Positions 39,199-53,225 of a stretch of DNA of 64,000 nucleotides are shown piece after piece. The stretch's first letter is position 1; each line of letters begins with the position of its first letter. Location of the stretch: contig NC_092573.1 of NCBI RefSeq assembly GCF_037975245.1, positions 8,212,501 to 8,276,500 of the forward strand. Direction: 5' to 3'. The position numbers were made by a program, and so were the translations under genes. This stretch comes from Apostichopus japonicus. Its lineage: Eukaryota > Echinodermata > Holothuroidea > Aspidochirotida > Stichopodidae. A model generated the notes under the pieces. It saw only the letters and a list, made by a program, of their open reading frames with translations. It did no database searches and was not told where the DNA came from.

Positions 39199-40054
39199 TT
39201 GTTCATGATTTCTTTGTTGCAGGGCTTGTTTAGTGTGATACTTAAACGCAATATGCTCCGTTAAGAAGAATAAGTGGCATAGTTTGATGGAGTCACGCGA
39301 CTTTTAGCAATTTTCTTGTCTAGCGTTCACTGATTATAAAACCATTAAATTCCTTTGCTTAAGAACATTTTCATATTCGCTCTACAGTACTGCAAACTGA
39401 ATTTATCTTGTTATAAGTTATACAAATCAGAACGATTTAACTGTGACTTGTCCAAATCAATTCCACGTGGATGTCAAAATCAATTACAGTGTCTTAATGG
39501 TTCGTTATTAGTGAAGCAATCTAGCTTATACTATATAGCGGAAAATGTAATCAATAAATAAAAGGTGAAGTAATCAATAAATCGATAACCTATAAAAAAT
39601 AGTGGACAATATCTGTATCGATATGACGTCATCTCATAAATAGAGATGGAGAACAAAAGAGAGAGGTGGAGAGAGAGAGAGGTGGAGAGAGAGGAGGTGG
39701 AGACCTAGAAACACGAAAGCAGGCAAATGTATTTATTGGATCGGAAATAATTTAAGTTCACCAGTCATTGACGTCATCAAATATCTTTGAATGGTAAAAT
39801 CAATTTTGTGAAACGAGAATTTTGTATAATTCCGACCTCTGGGAAGAAGACTTTTCTTCAGAACAAGAGTACAAACAATTTGTTTTCATATAAAAATATA
39901 ACTAATTAGGTAAAAGTTAATAGATAATTATGAATGAGGCCGGTCGGCTCCGACAAATTAACGACCACTCGTTCAATATCAGTGGAGGAAATAGGATTTC
40001 TCGGAAAGGATGAGAGGGTTGGGAGAAGGGCGTGTGACAAGTAAGTATCTGTTA
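39199..40054. other. Spacer without recognised gene
   Basis: A GAGAGAGGTGGAGA tract lies at about 39650-39705. Nothing else stands out. Confidence 0.5.
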
Positions 40055-40560
40055 TTGCCTTACTATACTGAAAGAGCCTTACGATGCCTTACCATGCCTT
40101 ATGCTATGCCTTACCATGCCTTACGATGCCTTACGATGCCTTACTATGCCTTACGATGCCTTACCATGCCTTATGTTATGCCTGCTATGCCTTACGATGC
40201 CTTACGATGCCTCACTATGCCTTTCGATGCCTTAAGATGCCTTACTATGCCTTTCGATGCCTTACTATGCCTTACGATGCCTTACTATGCCTTACGATGC
40301 CTTACTATGCCTCACTATGCCTTTCGATGCCTTACTATGCCTTACGATGCCTTTCGATGCCTTACGATGCCTTTCGATGCCTTACTATGCCTTTCGATGC
40401 CTTACTATGCCCTACGATGCCTTACGATGCCTTACTATGCCTTTCGATGCCTTACTATGCCTTTCGATGCCTTACTATGCCTTTCGATGCCTTACTATGC
40501 CTTTCGATGCCTTAATATGCCTTACTATGCCTTACGATACCTTACTATGCCTTACAATAC
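40055..40560 (+). repeat. Decamer minisatellite (CTTACGATGC/CTTACTATGC/CTTTCGATGC)
   Basis: About 48 units of 10 bp. Variant units alternate in blocks, giving a 20-bp higher-order unit CTTACTATGCCTTTCGATGC in the second half. Similar motifs CTGAAAGAG and CCGAAAGAG flank the array. No unit phase contains a stop, so all three forward frames stay open; the apparent MPYYALRCLT-type reading frames are products of the repeat and not evidence of a gene. Confidence 0.95.
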
Positions 40561-43163
40561 CGAAAGAGAAGTGGGAATCAAATCATCGGTAATACCTGCG
40601 CAAACCTGCTACTTGTTTTCCACTATATGTAACTTGTTATGGAAAAAATATGTTTGTGGCTTATTTTTATCGCCAACGTTTATTTTAATAACATTAAAAT
40701 TAATAACATTAACTCCCAGAGACACTAACCTGACTGAAACCGTTTATCCACGCGGAATATACACTTTGCAAAGAATATATATATATATTTTCCTTAACAT
40801 TGTTTAATTAACAACATTACCAAAATGGTTCCAATAGTAATTCAAGTCAAGAAAGACATGCAGCTCTATGTTATTATATAAAGACAAGTAAAACTCTTTG
40901 AGAAACATTTGCCATGATATCATAGCAAACCAAGTAATGTGATCTTCATATTCATGTAGTGAGGAACGGTTTATCTGAACAACAATTTCTAATTTCTAAA
41001 TTCCTTGCTGCAAGACTTGTCGAAAAGAGACCGCTTTCTTCAAGTCGGTGTCCGTCTAAAATCGTCACATTGAGGTGGCCTACTCCATACAGCGTACGTA
41101 TTTTATGACTCCTCTTAAGAAATTTTATATTTATACTGGAATGAATAAATGAAATGATAGGAAATAGATCACCGAAGAGCAATATCATAACATGTCCCCC
41201 CCCCCCCCCCCGCTATGTTATGAAACAGGGATCTGGTATGTTGCGGCTCGGATGTCTGAGCTCCACAAATGGAAGTTGTATGTGGTGCGAAAATTGGCTC
41301 AATTGCAGTCCAAAATTAGCGTGCAAAAAATTGTTTTACTGTTGAGTAAAGGAAAACTTCAGGCTCTCATAGCGAAAACATTGTCATGCCATAATACGGA
41401 AAATTGAAGGTGCCATAAAAAGGACACACTTTTCAGGTTATCCAACGATGAGCAGGAGAGACCTTCAGCAAGGACTAAGAGGCCACACTTCTCTGGCGAT
41501 TAAATGTGTAAGTCAATAACATGGAGCACACAAAGTTTGAAGAAATCGGCATATCCGTTTAGGAGGACTTTTTGACACAAAATTGCCGATGTAACAGACA
41601 AACACACACAGGCGTACAACCTTTGACCCGTCCCTCAGATAAATATGACCATAATGCAGATGGACGTCACACTTGGTAAGTACATTCCAGAGGATGGGTT
41701 GTAGTACCAGCGTGATTACTGACGTCATAGGTCAGATGTCAAATAACAAAAGAAAAACATTTTGACCTTGACAATTATATACCAAAATAACAATATGACC
41801 GAAGGCCATTAATTAAAGGAAAATGACAAAAGTCACGTAGTCAAAGGAGGTGTAGGTCAAACTTGGCCAAACTTGTGCACGTATCAAAATTTCCTCAACT
41901 TCGTGGTTGACTTATTTCAAGTCAAGGATATTCTGTTAGCTAAAATAGATTGCTTAACAAAATTGCTAGAAATTTAGATTTAATAATAAAAAAAATATCC
42001 TTGTTCTTTTGGCTTCTATGTAAATGCCAAACGATAAAATAGCTGAAATTTTGTAGCCATGAGGAAGCACTACATGTAGTGACTGAATTGCTTGAATGAA
42101 TGTTTTATATGTGCCTATATACCCAAGTTCAAGTTGGGATGGGATCTGCAACTCCGTGGAATGCCTTCTTATCTATAAGTGGCTACTTTCACATTGCCAA
42201 GGCACGTTTTCAGCTTCATAAAGATATAGTTATAGTTCTGTATACATGCCTATTGCTCTCTATGTGGTCATATCGTTTTTAGGATTGTACACTCTGAATG
42301 GCAATTTACATGTTTGTGTCTTTGAACCACACAGCATAGTCAGTCCCTTAAGAACATTATCAATAATCCTTTTCAGGACTTAACACGCCATACCATTGTG
42401 CCGCCTCAAGTTAAATGTAGGTCGAGGCTATTATTGTCAAATTTGTAACCGGGACATGTACACATTTTTTCTTTGATTTCTCTCACGGTACAAACAAACA
42501 GATGACGTTTGACAGTCGTCTTCAACGTAAAACAGTAGAAGAATGAAAACAGTATAGAAACAGTAAAACAGTATAAAAGAAGTGGTGTTTTATAATATAA
42601 ACTGGAGTGGTTCAAAATACAAAACAAACAAAAAATAGTGTAAAAACAAAGTAAAAAAATATAAAAAGTAGTGTAAAATTAAAGTAAGGATTTAATATGT
42701 AATAAACAGCCGAGTCAGCTTATATAAAAAAAAAAATGTCCGGCTCCGATTCAAAACCATTCAGCCGTTTTTATTTAGTAATTTCACTTTAAGTATCATG
42801 GGAGGTCTAAAATTAACCACAGTGGTTAGAAAACCTCCAGAAATTAGCACAAAACAATTTAAGTCAACAAACAATTGGAGCAAAAGAAAAGCAAATAAAC
42901 ACAAGAGACTTTTGTGCTATTAATCATTTATATTATTTGCAATGTCTCATACACTCGTTAATGAAAAATGATGTTCATATATTCTGTGCAGTGATGTCAG
43001 TTAGATAGACCTAATATAGTAAATGTTCTTTTTATATAGTCATGTAGATTTAACTTATGCCAATAAGCTGGGGGAGCTGTGAAATATGGTCTATAGTATG
43101 GGGGCACAAACTTCGAAGGGCAGTGGGACATTTGATGGGATAGGGTAGGGTGGGTGAAAACTA
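40561..43163. other. Spacer without recognised gene
   Basis: C-run at about 41195-41211. The stretch near 42540-42680 is rich in short GTAAAACAGTATAAAA-like imperfect repeats. No gene seen. Confidence 0.5.
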
Positions 43164-43741
<578 letters not shown>

Positions 43742-46700
43742 ATGACTGTGTCAGCTCTCGTTTTTAAGTTTTCTATTTCCACCTACGAATTTTCTCAATC
43801 GCTTTAAATGACCTTCAATTAGTTGATTTCATACACTTTGACAGTCAAGCATAAAAAGTAATAATTGCAACTGCCAACATATACGACAAAATTCACTGCA
43901 GTATAGGTTCCTTTAGGGAAATTTCCCTTTCGGGTGGATTTAAATTATTTCTAATTGAGATAACGCATACATATATAATATTACCTTATATTTTAATTGA
44001 ATAATGACTAGATAAGAGTATACTCAGATAAATATTACTCCAGTCTGGATAAAATGTCCATTTAATAAATTTTACAATTATCATAACTTAAAAGGGAAGA
44101 ACCATTAATTTTCCACGACATTCTTGCGAATTAACAGTTTATGAATGTATCATTTAGCGGTCAATAAAGGTATTACAGCTCTTAAGAGCAGAACAACAAA
44201 ACAAAACATTTATTCTAAAAGCATTTTGGTCTGTTCTTTTGTTTATGTATACTGTCTGCAGATGTGTCAAGACAATTCTTCATACAAAACGTATTTTATT
44301 TGATATAATGTATTGTCAGGGGACATCTCGTGAGATACAATAACTTCATCAAGTGAATAAATGAGGCAACAAACCTTTCTCGTGAAGTCGGGGAAAATAT
44401 CATCTTTTCTCTTAATAAAAGTGTAACTGTGGAAACGTACGTACTGAGAGCTATTCCCATGACAGTGTATCTTTTTTTAGTATTATATTTTGTCAGAGGG
44501 TGAACGTCTTACGAAACTACAGACAATTCCCCTCTACTTGTTGAGTAGAACTTTATGCAGAGGATATAAAGGAACTATATAAAACAGAACAGAACGGAAC
44601 GGATCGGAACGGAGCGGAATAGAATAGAAGGAATAGAACCAACCCAACGACTTTGTAGGACATTTTGCAATATAGATGAACAATGAGTATAACTCTTATG
44701 AGGAGTGGAATATCTAGTTTTAAACAAGCTGTACTTTGAGAGGGGACACATCTTGATAAAACTGCCGGGTGTTTTTAACATTCATATCGATGGATTTAAC
44801 ATATTGATTTGGATTGCTAGATGTTTGATTTCTCCAACAAAGTAATTCCATAAAATGGAGGGGGGGGGGGGGAATGAATATTTGATCTGGGTGTTCCTTT
44901 TGTTTGTACAGGATATAAAACAACGATATTATTTTATATTTTATATTCGTTGTCGTTCATCTCCTAATAATTAGTGTTTGTTTCTACTTTATTGTTTTTA
45001 AGAAAGAAATATTCTTTTAATGTCTTCGTACTATACTGATTTTAATTATTTACCAAATGTCTAGAATATAGACTTGAAAAAAAAAGTCAATTTTGTTTTT
45101 GTTTAAAGAATAGTATTTTTTGATGTCTAAATAATTAATATCATATTTCATTGATTTTTCTACACCGACGAATTCACATGTTTTTATTCTAAAAACAAGA
45201 GCGTGATATTAAAGAGGTGCAGGTTCTTCATCTACAGAGGGAGCCGCTCAATATTTAATTTCCTAATGTTCTATACAAGAATTTTGCCTGCCTCAGACAC
45301 TTTACAGACACTTTACAGACACTTTACAGACACTTTACAGTAATATGCAATAACTCAATTAAGAACATTGAACTCTGTTATGATCTTGCTGGCTGCTGTG
45401 GATATGTATGAATTGCGAGTAAGATATATGAGACGGTATAGGGGAGGACTGGTGATGGGTAGGGGGAAATCCGCGACTAACAACAAGAAAATAACCCTTG
45501 CTTTGTCTCTATGTTACATAGTAATTACCAATTTATTAAACTAATATTTTCAACGTTATTTGTCTTTTAATACCCTATGACATGCTCGTTTGACTTAAAA
45601 CCGGAAATCCATACGTGTTTCCGATGTTGTGTTTATCAAAACACGTTGTATATAAAGACTAACATCAAAGCATGCAGTATAGGCCTATACGTCACTCATA
45701 TATTTGTCCTAAATTGTCCATTACATTTCTGATATACAGAATCGTTGGACACTCCGCTATAGCAGACATTATCAAGAAGTTTCTTTGTGGCACCATTATT
45801 CTCAGCGTATACTTAAAAAATATTACAACTTATGATGCTAAATTGGCAACTAATATTTTTCCTATTTTTTGTTGTTGTGGGGGTGGGGTTGAATATTGAT
45901 TCCAATGGATGTACCAATAACGTTCATTAGATTATGATTTTTGAGAATAAAGAGTATAGCGTGGAATTCACCAAAACAGCGCTCGCCAGTGTCACGGTGT
46001 ATTAGTAATACAAGTAACCTATTTGGAGACCTAGATTTGAGGTGTGTTTTCGTGTAGTTTCTACACGAACGCTTTCTTTTGTCTTACTTTTGTTTTGACG
46101 ACAGACCGCAGCTATAAGGAAAATACCCATACTTAAAGCAATTTATGAAGAAGATCGTTAAATACGGGCATCTGCCCTAATTCCCATCTTTCAATACTCA
46201 TTCAAGGTTAACGCAAGTAGTATAATCAGACCTATTTCACTATACAATTGGTTATTATGACGTATCTCTTACGCTTAACTGTCAAAGGGAGGAGCGAGAA
46301 AATAATAAAATATAACTATTTTAGTATAATATGATTATTTTTTCCACTACATCAACATATATCAAGTTTTATAGTATATTTCAAAAATACCCATTTATCA
46401 GGACTACAATTTTTTTTTTTTTTTTTTTGGGCTGGCAATATGTACAGGGAATTTTCCGTTTGCAGTTTTGGTTGAGTGAATATCAATTAAAACAACCCAT
46501 GCCATTTTGTGTGTATATGTGTGTGTTTTTGAGCGTGCGTATACTTATTTCAGGTGAAGCAATCGTCATATATAGTTCTTCCAATGTATACTTGTTTGAA
46601 GACGAAATATCATAAGAAACACAACATTTAAAATGTAATTAAATATTATGATCACGTGACTTACATATAGGCCTATACTATATACAGCTTAATATTGGAT

Positions 46701-46990
46701 TGCATTTTTTCTACAAACTGATTCGATTTTAAATGTAATTTTACGTAATTTTGGTTTATAAAGTTTTAAAAAATTGACAGAAAGGTAAAACAGTATGATA
46801 GTAAAGCAGTCAATTACCTCGACAACAATCATACAAAAAAGGACCAGTTAATTGAAACCGTTACTTTAACGTTACTTACGTTAACAATTGATCGAAATTC
46901 CTCGCTTACTAAACTTGAAGAATCTATCAATTTGCTGTAATAAATAAATATATATATATATATAAGGCAAATATGTCACCAAAACAGAAC

Positions 46991-46992
<2 letters not shown>
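43742..46992. other. Spacer with short tandem repeats
   Basis: An AACGG/AATAG pentamer-like run at about 44584-44640, four copies of ACACTTTACAG at about 45297-45340, a G-run at about 44858-44872, and a T-run at about 46411-46428. No gene recognised. Confidence 0.5.
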
Positions 46993-47063
<71 letters not shown>

Positions 47064-47074
47064 CATATATATAC
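46993..47074. repeat. (TA)n microsatellite
   Basis: About 80 bp of TA followed by ACATAT units; a shorter TA run lies at about 46947-46964. Confidence 0.9.
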
Positions 47075-50000
47075 CATTTCGTTGGAACCCTGACGTTTCC
47101 ATATACAGAACATATTTTGGATTCACATTTTACATTTTTTGTTCCGTTGCCATACTTTTCAATGACGATATTCACACCTAAAATTTTCAATTTATGTAAC
47201 AACAGATGTAGCACACTGCAGAGCTAACTTTGTGACTCGTGAGGTGATTGTAATTGTTATCGACCGGAAAATAAAATTTATTTATCAGCCTAGTGTACTA
47301 TAGTTTGAGTGAAATGACTGGAATTGGATTGAAGGTTATGTTCTCAATGGTGCACTTGAAACTGTTGGGAATGAAGGCAAACAAGTCTAGAGTGAGGAAT
47401 GAATTGAGCTGGCAAGATGACGGATCTGCCTGCTAAGTTATCATTAGGTAGGTATATGTGCGATATATAACCTAAATATGTCGATTTCACCTGTATTTTT
47501 TTCTTGAAATTGAATCATCAGTGATAATATACAAATTGTTCGATACGTTTCAGATATGTGACATGTGACGTCATTCTGGTACAAAAGGATAGTCCAGAGG
47601 GAGAATTCGTAATGAGTAATACAACTGGAAAATATTCTACGCATCCTGGTGAAAGTTGACAGTTTAAAATCATTTTCGCCAATTATTAAACAACTCTTAT
47701 TTCTCTTTTCAGATTTCGTACCGAACACCTTAATCAACGCCCCCTTCCCCCTCCCCCTCCTTCACTTTCCAACAAATATATAACCAAAGTCTCAAACTTG
47801 TGTAACCTATATCATAACGGTTGTGATCTTAATAACAGCTCTCTCTTCATAATAAAGATCTTTGAATGGTTGCACATGTATTCCTTGCAGACTTCAGCAG
47901 CAAATCCATCGCCAATAATCTGATTGAAAAACACCTTTGTTATCTTAGTTTTAGACTCTGTAGAAAGTGCAAGAATTTAACTGAAATGATGCAAAACCTA
48001 ACCGGCTAAACTTACCGTCAATTTATCGAGTTCCCATATGTCTGACAAATATACAAATTTGGATTGACGCGTTGGCCGACTTGATATAAAGAAGAAAAAA
48101 TAAAATAAACTTGCTTGAACGAAATTTGATAGATCACGGCATATTGTAAACGCAACTATTTGAATTTGAAAAGTGCTTTAGGAAAGTAAAGGAGAAGTAA
48201 ACACAGCTATCCCATTATGTGAAAAATAAACAAAGCGATGATTAAACGAAGGCTCTAGTGTGCAATCATAACACAAAGCATCGTGGTCTGAGTTGTGATG
48301 ACATTTAGACTTGCTCAAGTCATAACAGCACATCAAGTATAACATCCACGCGTTGGTATTTCCCAAAAGGAAAACTTACTTTGTTTTGCTCTTGGGAAGC
48401 TTTTCAACAAACAGATTAAGGGGATGATATATAGAGATAATATCTTTCGATGAATCATTGTTAAATTGCATTTGATTAATCCAAAGTATGCGTATGAATG
48501 GGGCCCGGGGGAGGGGGAGAGTGGAGGGGGCAGATATAAACACGATTCATTATAACAGTTTTTAAAGGTTCTCGGAACTGATGCAGCATGTGACTCTGTC
48601 ATTCTTTTACAGATTCCAAGTGTTCTGATCATTATGTAAGTTAACCATGTTGTTGATTTCGTACATTGCATGAATATTCATAGGGTAAGTATACGTGCGA
48701 CGTTCTGGGCATTTAACAATAAACATTAAACAATGTAATTAGATACTTGAAACTTTCGGAAAGTAATACAAACAAGGATGGTTGTGTAACTGTAAGAAAC
48801 GGTGACGAAATCAGGTATATACACATAACCAGAAAGAGGCTAAGGGAGGAGAATGGACGGGAGAAGGAGAGAAACAGAGGGAGGAAGGGAGGAAGGGAGG
48901 GAGGCAGCGGGAGGGATGGAGGGAGCAAGGAAGAGGGGTATGGAAGGTATGCAATCAGCTGCTTTCAAGATGGTGATTTGTCGACTTAGCGATCACATAG
49001 CTTAATCATTTTTATTCATTTTTTGGTCTTTTGCTTTGTTTCCACATATCATTTCATTGTTGAAGAAATGAACTTGTTGAGGTACAGACCAGGGCGTTAT
49101 AAACGTTTCGGTGGAAGTATTACTTGTACATTTTCAATGGGATGTTTGGACGTGACCATTCTTAATTCGCATCTTTAACCCCCCCCCCCCCCCTCCCACC
49201 TCCAATGTCTTTCCGATGGAGCTAAGAATATTCATGAAAAGAAATTTTGAGTATATAAGAGGAAATAATTTCGATATAGGATTGAAGTTATCGCAGTGGA
49301 AAGTGATAAAATGATAATCATTAAGATAGCAATGTTAAAAGTATCGCGTGCGCTGCACATTACTTGCGCCAAGGCACTTTATCATGTAGAGCATAGTTCT
49401 GAAAACTTTCTAAATTCTATATAACTTGTAAAGACTGAGCGACATTTGAAGGTAACACTATATAATCGACCAACATGCGTGTACAGTGTCGTATTCTATT
49501 ATTATATTTTTTCACAGCTATATAATGGAAAGTGACTCTAGCATATGGTAACCTAAGTCTTTAAGCCTATTTGGGATAACTTTGAGATTTCATTCACATC
49601 AGCTACGGAACTCATGGATTTACAATAAAAAGCGTCGCTTTCAAAAGCTTAAACTAATTGAGCAGGCAGATTTACATTGAGCCGGGGAAAATTTGACCAC
49701 TATACTAGAATACACCTCATTTCAACAAAAACTGGCAAACATTAGCACAATTTTGCGTTTAGAGCTTATAATAGAGTGACCTAATTTAAAGTCTAAATAT
49801 GCCTCAAATTTCCCCATTTGACGTCTAAATTTGTATTATTGTTTCTGGGGGGCGGGGCACCCAGACTCTTTGTGAGTTACCTCCAAAGACCACACGGGAG
49901 CGACATATACCCTCTTAAGTTCTTCATCCGTCCCTGGTCCAGCCCATACCTACATCAGTCATGGAATTTGGGATATGGACGCACCCACCTTTGAAATCAT

Positions 50001-50633
50001 GCAGTGTGCACGCCATTGTTCGTCAGTCTGTTTGTTGTCTCTTAAATCTTTGGTGCATTAAGCAATCCATCGATTCATCCATGAAAATGTTTTCTCTCCA
50101 TGCATTCCTCTAGTGTGCGTAACTTGATTAAGTAATTTGTAACCAAGACTAGAGCATGAGCACGAAAACCAAACAGTTTGATGCACTCTCAGCCAATTTC
50201 TCTTTACCTTGAGACTGTAACCGTATGATCATCATGACAATGTTACGTCAAGTGATGAGGATAACGAGTCCCTTTGCATAGCTTTGCATAGAAAGGGAAT
50301 AGATACTTGACACATCGTCACTATACATTCTTTGGTGGGTTCTATTGTGTAAACCTTGCAGTTACAGTTACTTTGCGTTCAATCTCTTATGGCTCATCAA
50401 GCAAGCCTAAACATCATGGACAGTAAAACACCTTTATACCTATCATACCAATCATCGTTACTCGAATTTAAACATTGCGATGACAATTATTTACTGTTAA
50501 GCGAAAATATAAAGAAACACTATATTACTTCATTCGTGATCATTATATCAGACTAACAATTATTACCAGCATGAAATAATGTTTACTTAAACTTAATTTG
50601 ATCATTTATCATTCATCGGTTGCTTTTATAAAT
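47075..50633. other. Gene-poor region with a polypurine tract
   Basis: A GGGAGGAA-type purine tract at about 48842-48948, a G-rich patch near 48501-48530, a C-run at about 49180-49193, and one copy of the AGTCTAAATATGCCT dispersed repeat at about 49775-49860. No gene recognised. Confidence 0.5.
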
Positions 50634-51036
<403 letters not shown>

Positions 51037-51051
51037 TTTAGTAATAGATGC

Positions 51052-51120
51052 CGCCCTAAGTGAATTTAACTCTTTTCACAGTACTTTAGGGCTACTTAGC
51101 ATACAATAATACTTAGGGCG
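51052..51120. repeat. Short element with 10-bp perfect inverted ends
   Basis: CGCCCTAAGT (51052-51061) is inverted as ACTTAGGGCG (51111-51120), with an internal ACTTTAGGGCTACTTAG. It lies 15 bp after the hexamer array. It may be a tiny foldback element or hairpin. Confidence 0.6.
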
Positions 51121-51866
51121 ACATTGGCGATGTAATGTTATTTCGTCAATTATTAAGACTCCAGCATGGGTGTTATCTATAATAATCCCATTACAAAATA
51201 CATATTGCAAGGAATTTCATTAACTAATTGATTAGTGACACATACATGTTATTTCGTCACAATATTTATTTCTGGAAAATATACTTAGTTTCTACCTTGT
51301 TAAGTAAAGGTATCTATGCAAGTTGCAGATGTTGGCGTCTGAGTGTATCTTTTGTTTTGTCAATTATACGACATTTCTAAGTTGTTAAGTATCCAAATGA
51401 CAGTACAGTGTAATTATGCAAATACGCAGCCTGCTGATAGCAATTATAGCTTTATCATGTGTGTTATCGTAGCTACGGAGTGTCGCTTTTATGTGACTAT
51501 GAATTACAAGTATAACCGCGACAGGGTAATACCGGGTTGGGTTTAGTTGCACAAAATATAGCAACATGCAAGCACTAAAATCGAAGGGAAGGAGTACGGA
51601 TTTGTCACTATGGACATAAGTTATTTTAGCCTATATATTTTCCATCGTACCGCTGAGGGTCGGATGTTGTAGCTTCTGGTCGCTGAGAACCTGAGCAAAA
51701 TCAAACTTTTAGAGAGGTCTCTTGAGTTGAACTTGAAAAATTGATCTAAGAGTTTTTTTTTAAAAAAAGTCACTTTATTTGTGATACTTGTGTGAACCTT
51801 TGAGAACACTGAAAACAGTTTCACAGTACCTGTTGTGGCGAATCATTTAACGAGTTAAAGATATTT
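51121..51866. other. Spacer without recognised gene
   Basis: Unique sequence between the hexamer array and the transposon-rich block; no feature recognised. Confidence 0.5.
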
Positions 51867-52010
51867 CAGGGGCGTATCCAGGATTTCTAACCCGGGGGGG
51901 CGCGAATTATTATCTAAGCGGAGCGCCACCATCGGTTGGCGCGGAGCGTACAAGAAAATTTCAGGTTTTGATACCCCCTAGATCACCGGAAATGGCACTT
52001 CTCGGGCTTG
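51867..52010 (+). repeat. Dispersed element end and first copy of an AGCGCCACCAT repeat
   Basis: Begins CAGGGGCGTATCCAGGATTT and a G-run, then ATCTAAGCGGAGCGCCACC and GGCGCGGAGCGTACAAGAAA. The second part recurs in the same orientation at about 53122-53220, so this is a dispersed repeat family. Confidence 0.7.
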
Positions 52011-52548
52011 AAAATGACCAACCAGATGTACACTTTTGCCTGAGAACCAAGTATTTCCCAATATTTTTTTCCATCCATAACCTTTTTGAAGATTTTCACC
52101 AGTCACTCATCATGTTCGACCTCATTGCATGTCCTGTGGATCATTGCATTTGTAGGTGATTCTACGTCACGGCCCACAATATCCGAAAGCCCCACTTTTC
52201 AAAGTTTAAAGCCCATTATTTGTTGAGAATTTGAAAATTCCTATTTCTCGTGAAGAAAATCACTTCAAAACATATACATAATGTTGCACAAAATTCAATC
52301 TATGGACAACCAATATAGAAAAACCTCATTCAACCCCTAATAGACAGGTACAAATTTGCTACGAGTAGAGGGAAGTATGATGAAGAATGTTGGTCAGGAA
52401 GTTTTCGAAAATTCAGACACAGTTAATTTATTGGTGTACAAATATTACAACCTCTTATAACGGCAATTATAAAACTTGGTTGAAGGAAATGAAAAATACC
52501 AGATATTTCCGATATCAGATATTTCGAACCCGAACACTACACACATAG

Positions 52549-52967
52549 GCGGGGGCTGCAGCCCCCCCCCCCCCCAACCAAACTTGTTCCCCTGAAAATT
52601 CGGGCAATATGCTGAGAATAAATGAATAGTTTAAAAATGATCTCCTTGGTAATTAAAATAAAGTTCTAAGCTTGGCAGACTAATTCGCCATTACTACTGT
52701 AAAAGAGAGTTTTGACATAATTGGACCTGTATGCTTTTTCTCCATCTACATAAGACATTTGGTTGTTTACATTAGCATCCTGCGGATGACTACGCAACTT
52801 TCACGGACCGTACGGTACACGATGCCATGCGATGTAATGACCTATGCTTGCTTATATGATATTGATATTAACATGTTGAACGCGCGCTTCGCGCGCGAAA
52901 AATTTTGGTTATATTTTTCGGGCAAGTCGTTACAGCCCCCAAATCCAATTGGGCTCCTACGCCTTTG
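52549..52967. mobile_element. 419-bp insertion flanked by 13-bp direct repeats
   Basis: ACTACACACATAG occurs at 52536-52548 and again at 52968-52980, bracketing a segment that starts GCGGGGGCTGCAGCC plus a C-run and ends GGGCTCCTACGCCTTTG. The interior has a GCGCGCTTCGCGCGC palindrome at about 52882-52898. The duplication fits a target-site duplication; the class is unclear because 13 bp is long for most cut-and-paste elements. Confidence 0.7.
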
Positions 52968-53099
52968 ACTACACACATAGACAGTTTTGAGGCTGTTTAT
53001 TTTTGAACATGCATTTTCATGCTCACTGATATTATGTGATGTCTGCTCTTTGCTTTACAAATTCGAACAGGCGTGTAGTGAGTAATTTGCCAACGGAAG

Positions 53100-53225
53100 G
53101 GCGAAGCCTGTAGGCAAACTATCTAAGCGAAGCGCCACCATGCATTGGCGCGAAGCGTACAAGAAAATTTTGGCCGAAAATGCCTCCCAGATCGCTGGAA
53201 ATGACACTTCCCAGGCCTTGTAAGT
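53100..53225 (+). repeat. Second copy of the AGCGCCACCAT dispersed repeat
   Basis: ATCTAAGCGAAGCGCCACC and GGCGCGAAGCGTACAAGAAA correspond to the copy at about 51914-51960, with later motifs CAGATCGCTGGAAATGACAC and CACTTCCCAG also shared in diverged form. Confidence 0.7.

Noticed and set aside
38938-39264. 108-codon plus-strand frame
   Set aside because: It lies almost wholly within the minus-strand SINE.
40055-40560. CRISPR-like array
   Set aside because: Units are contiguous 10-mers with no spacers, in a eukaryotic genome.
40010-40807. 265-residue repeat protein
   Set aside because: The frame is produced by a stop-free 10-bp minisatellite that is open in all three forward frames.
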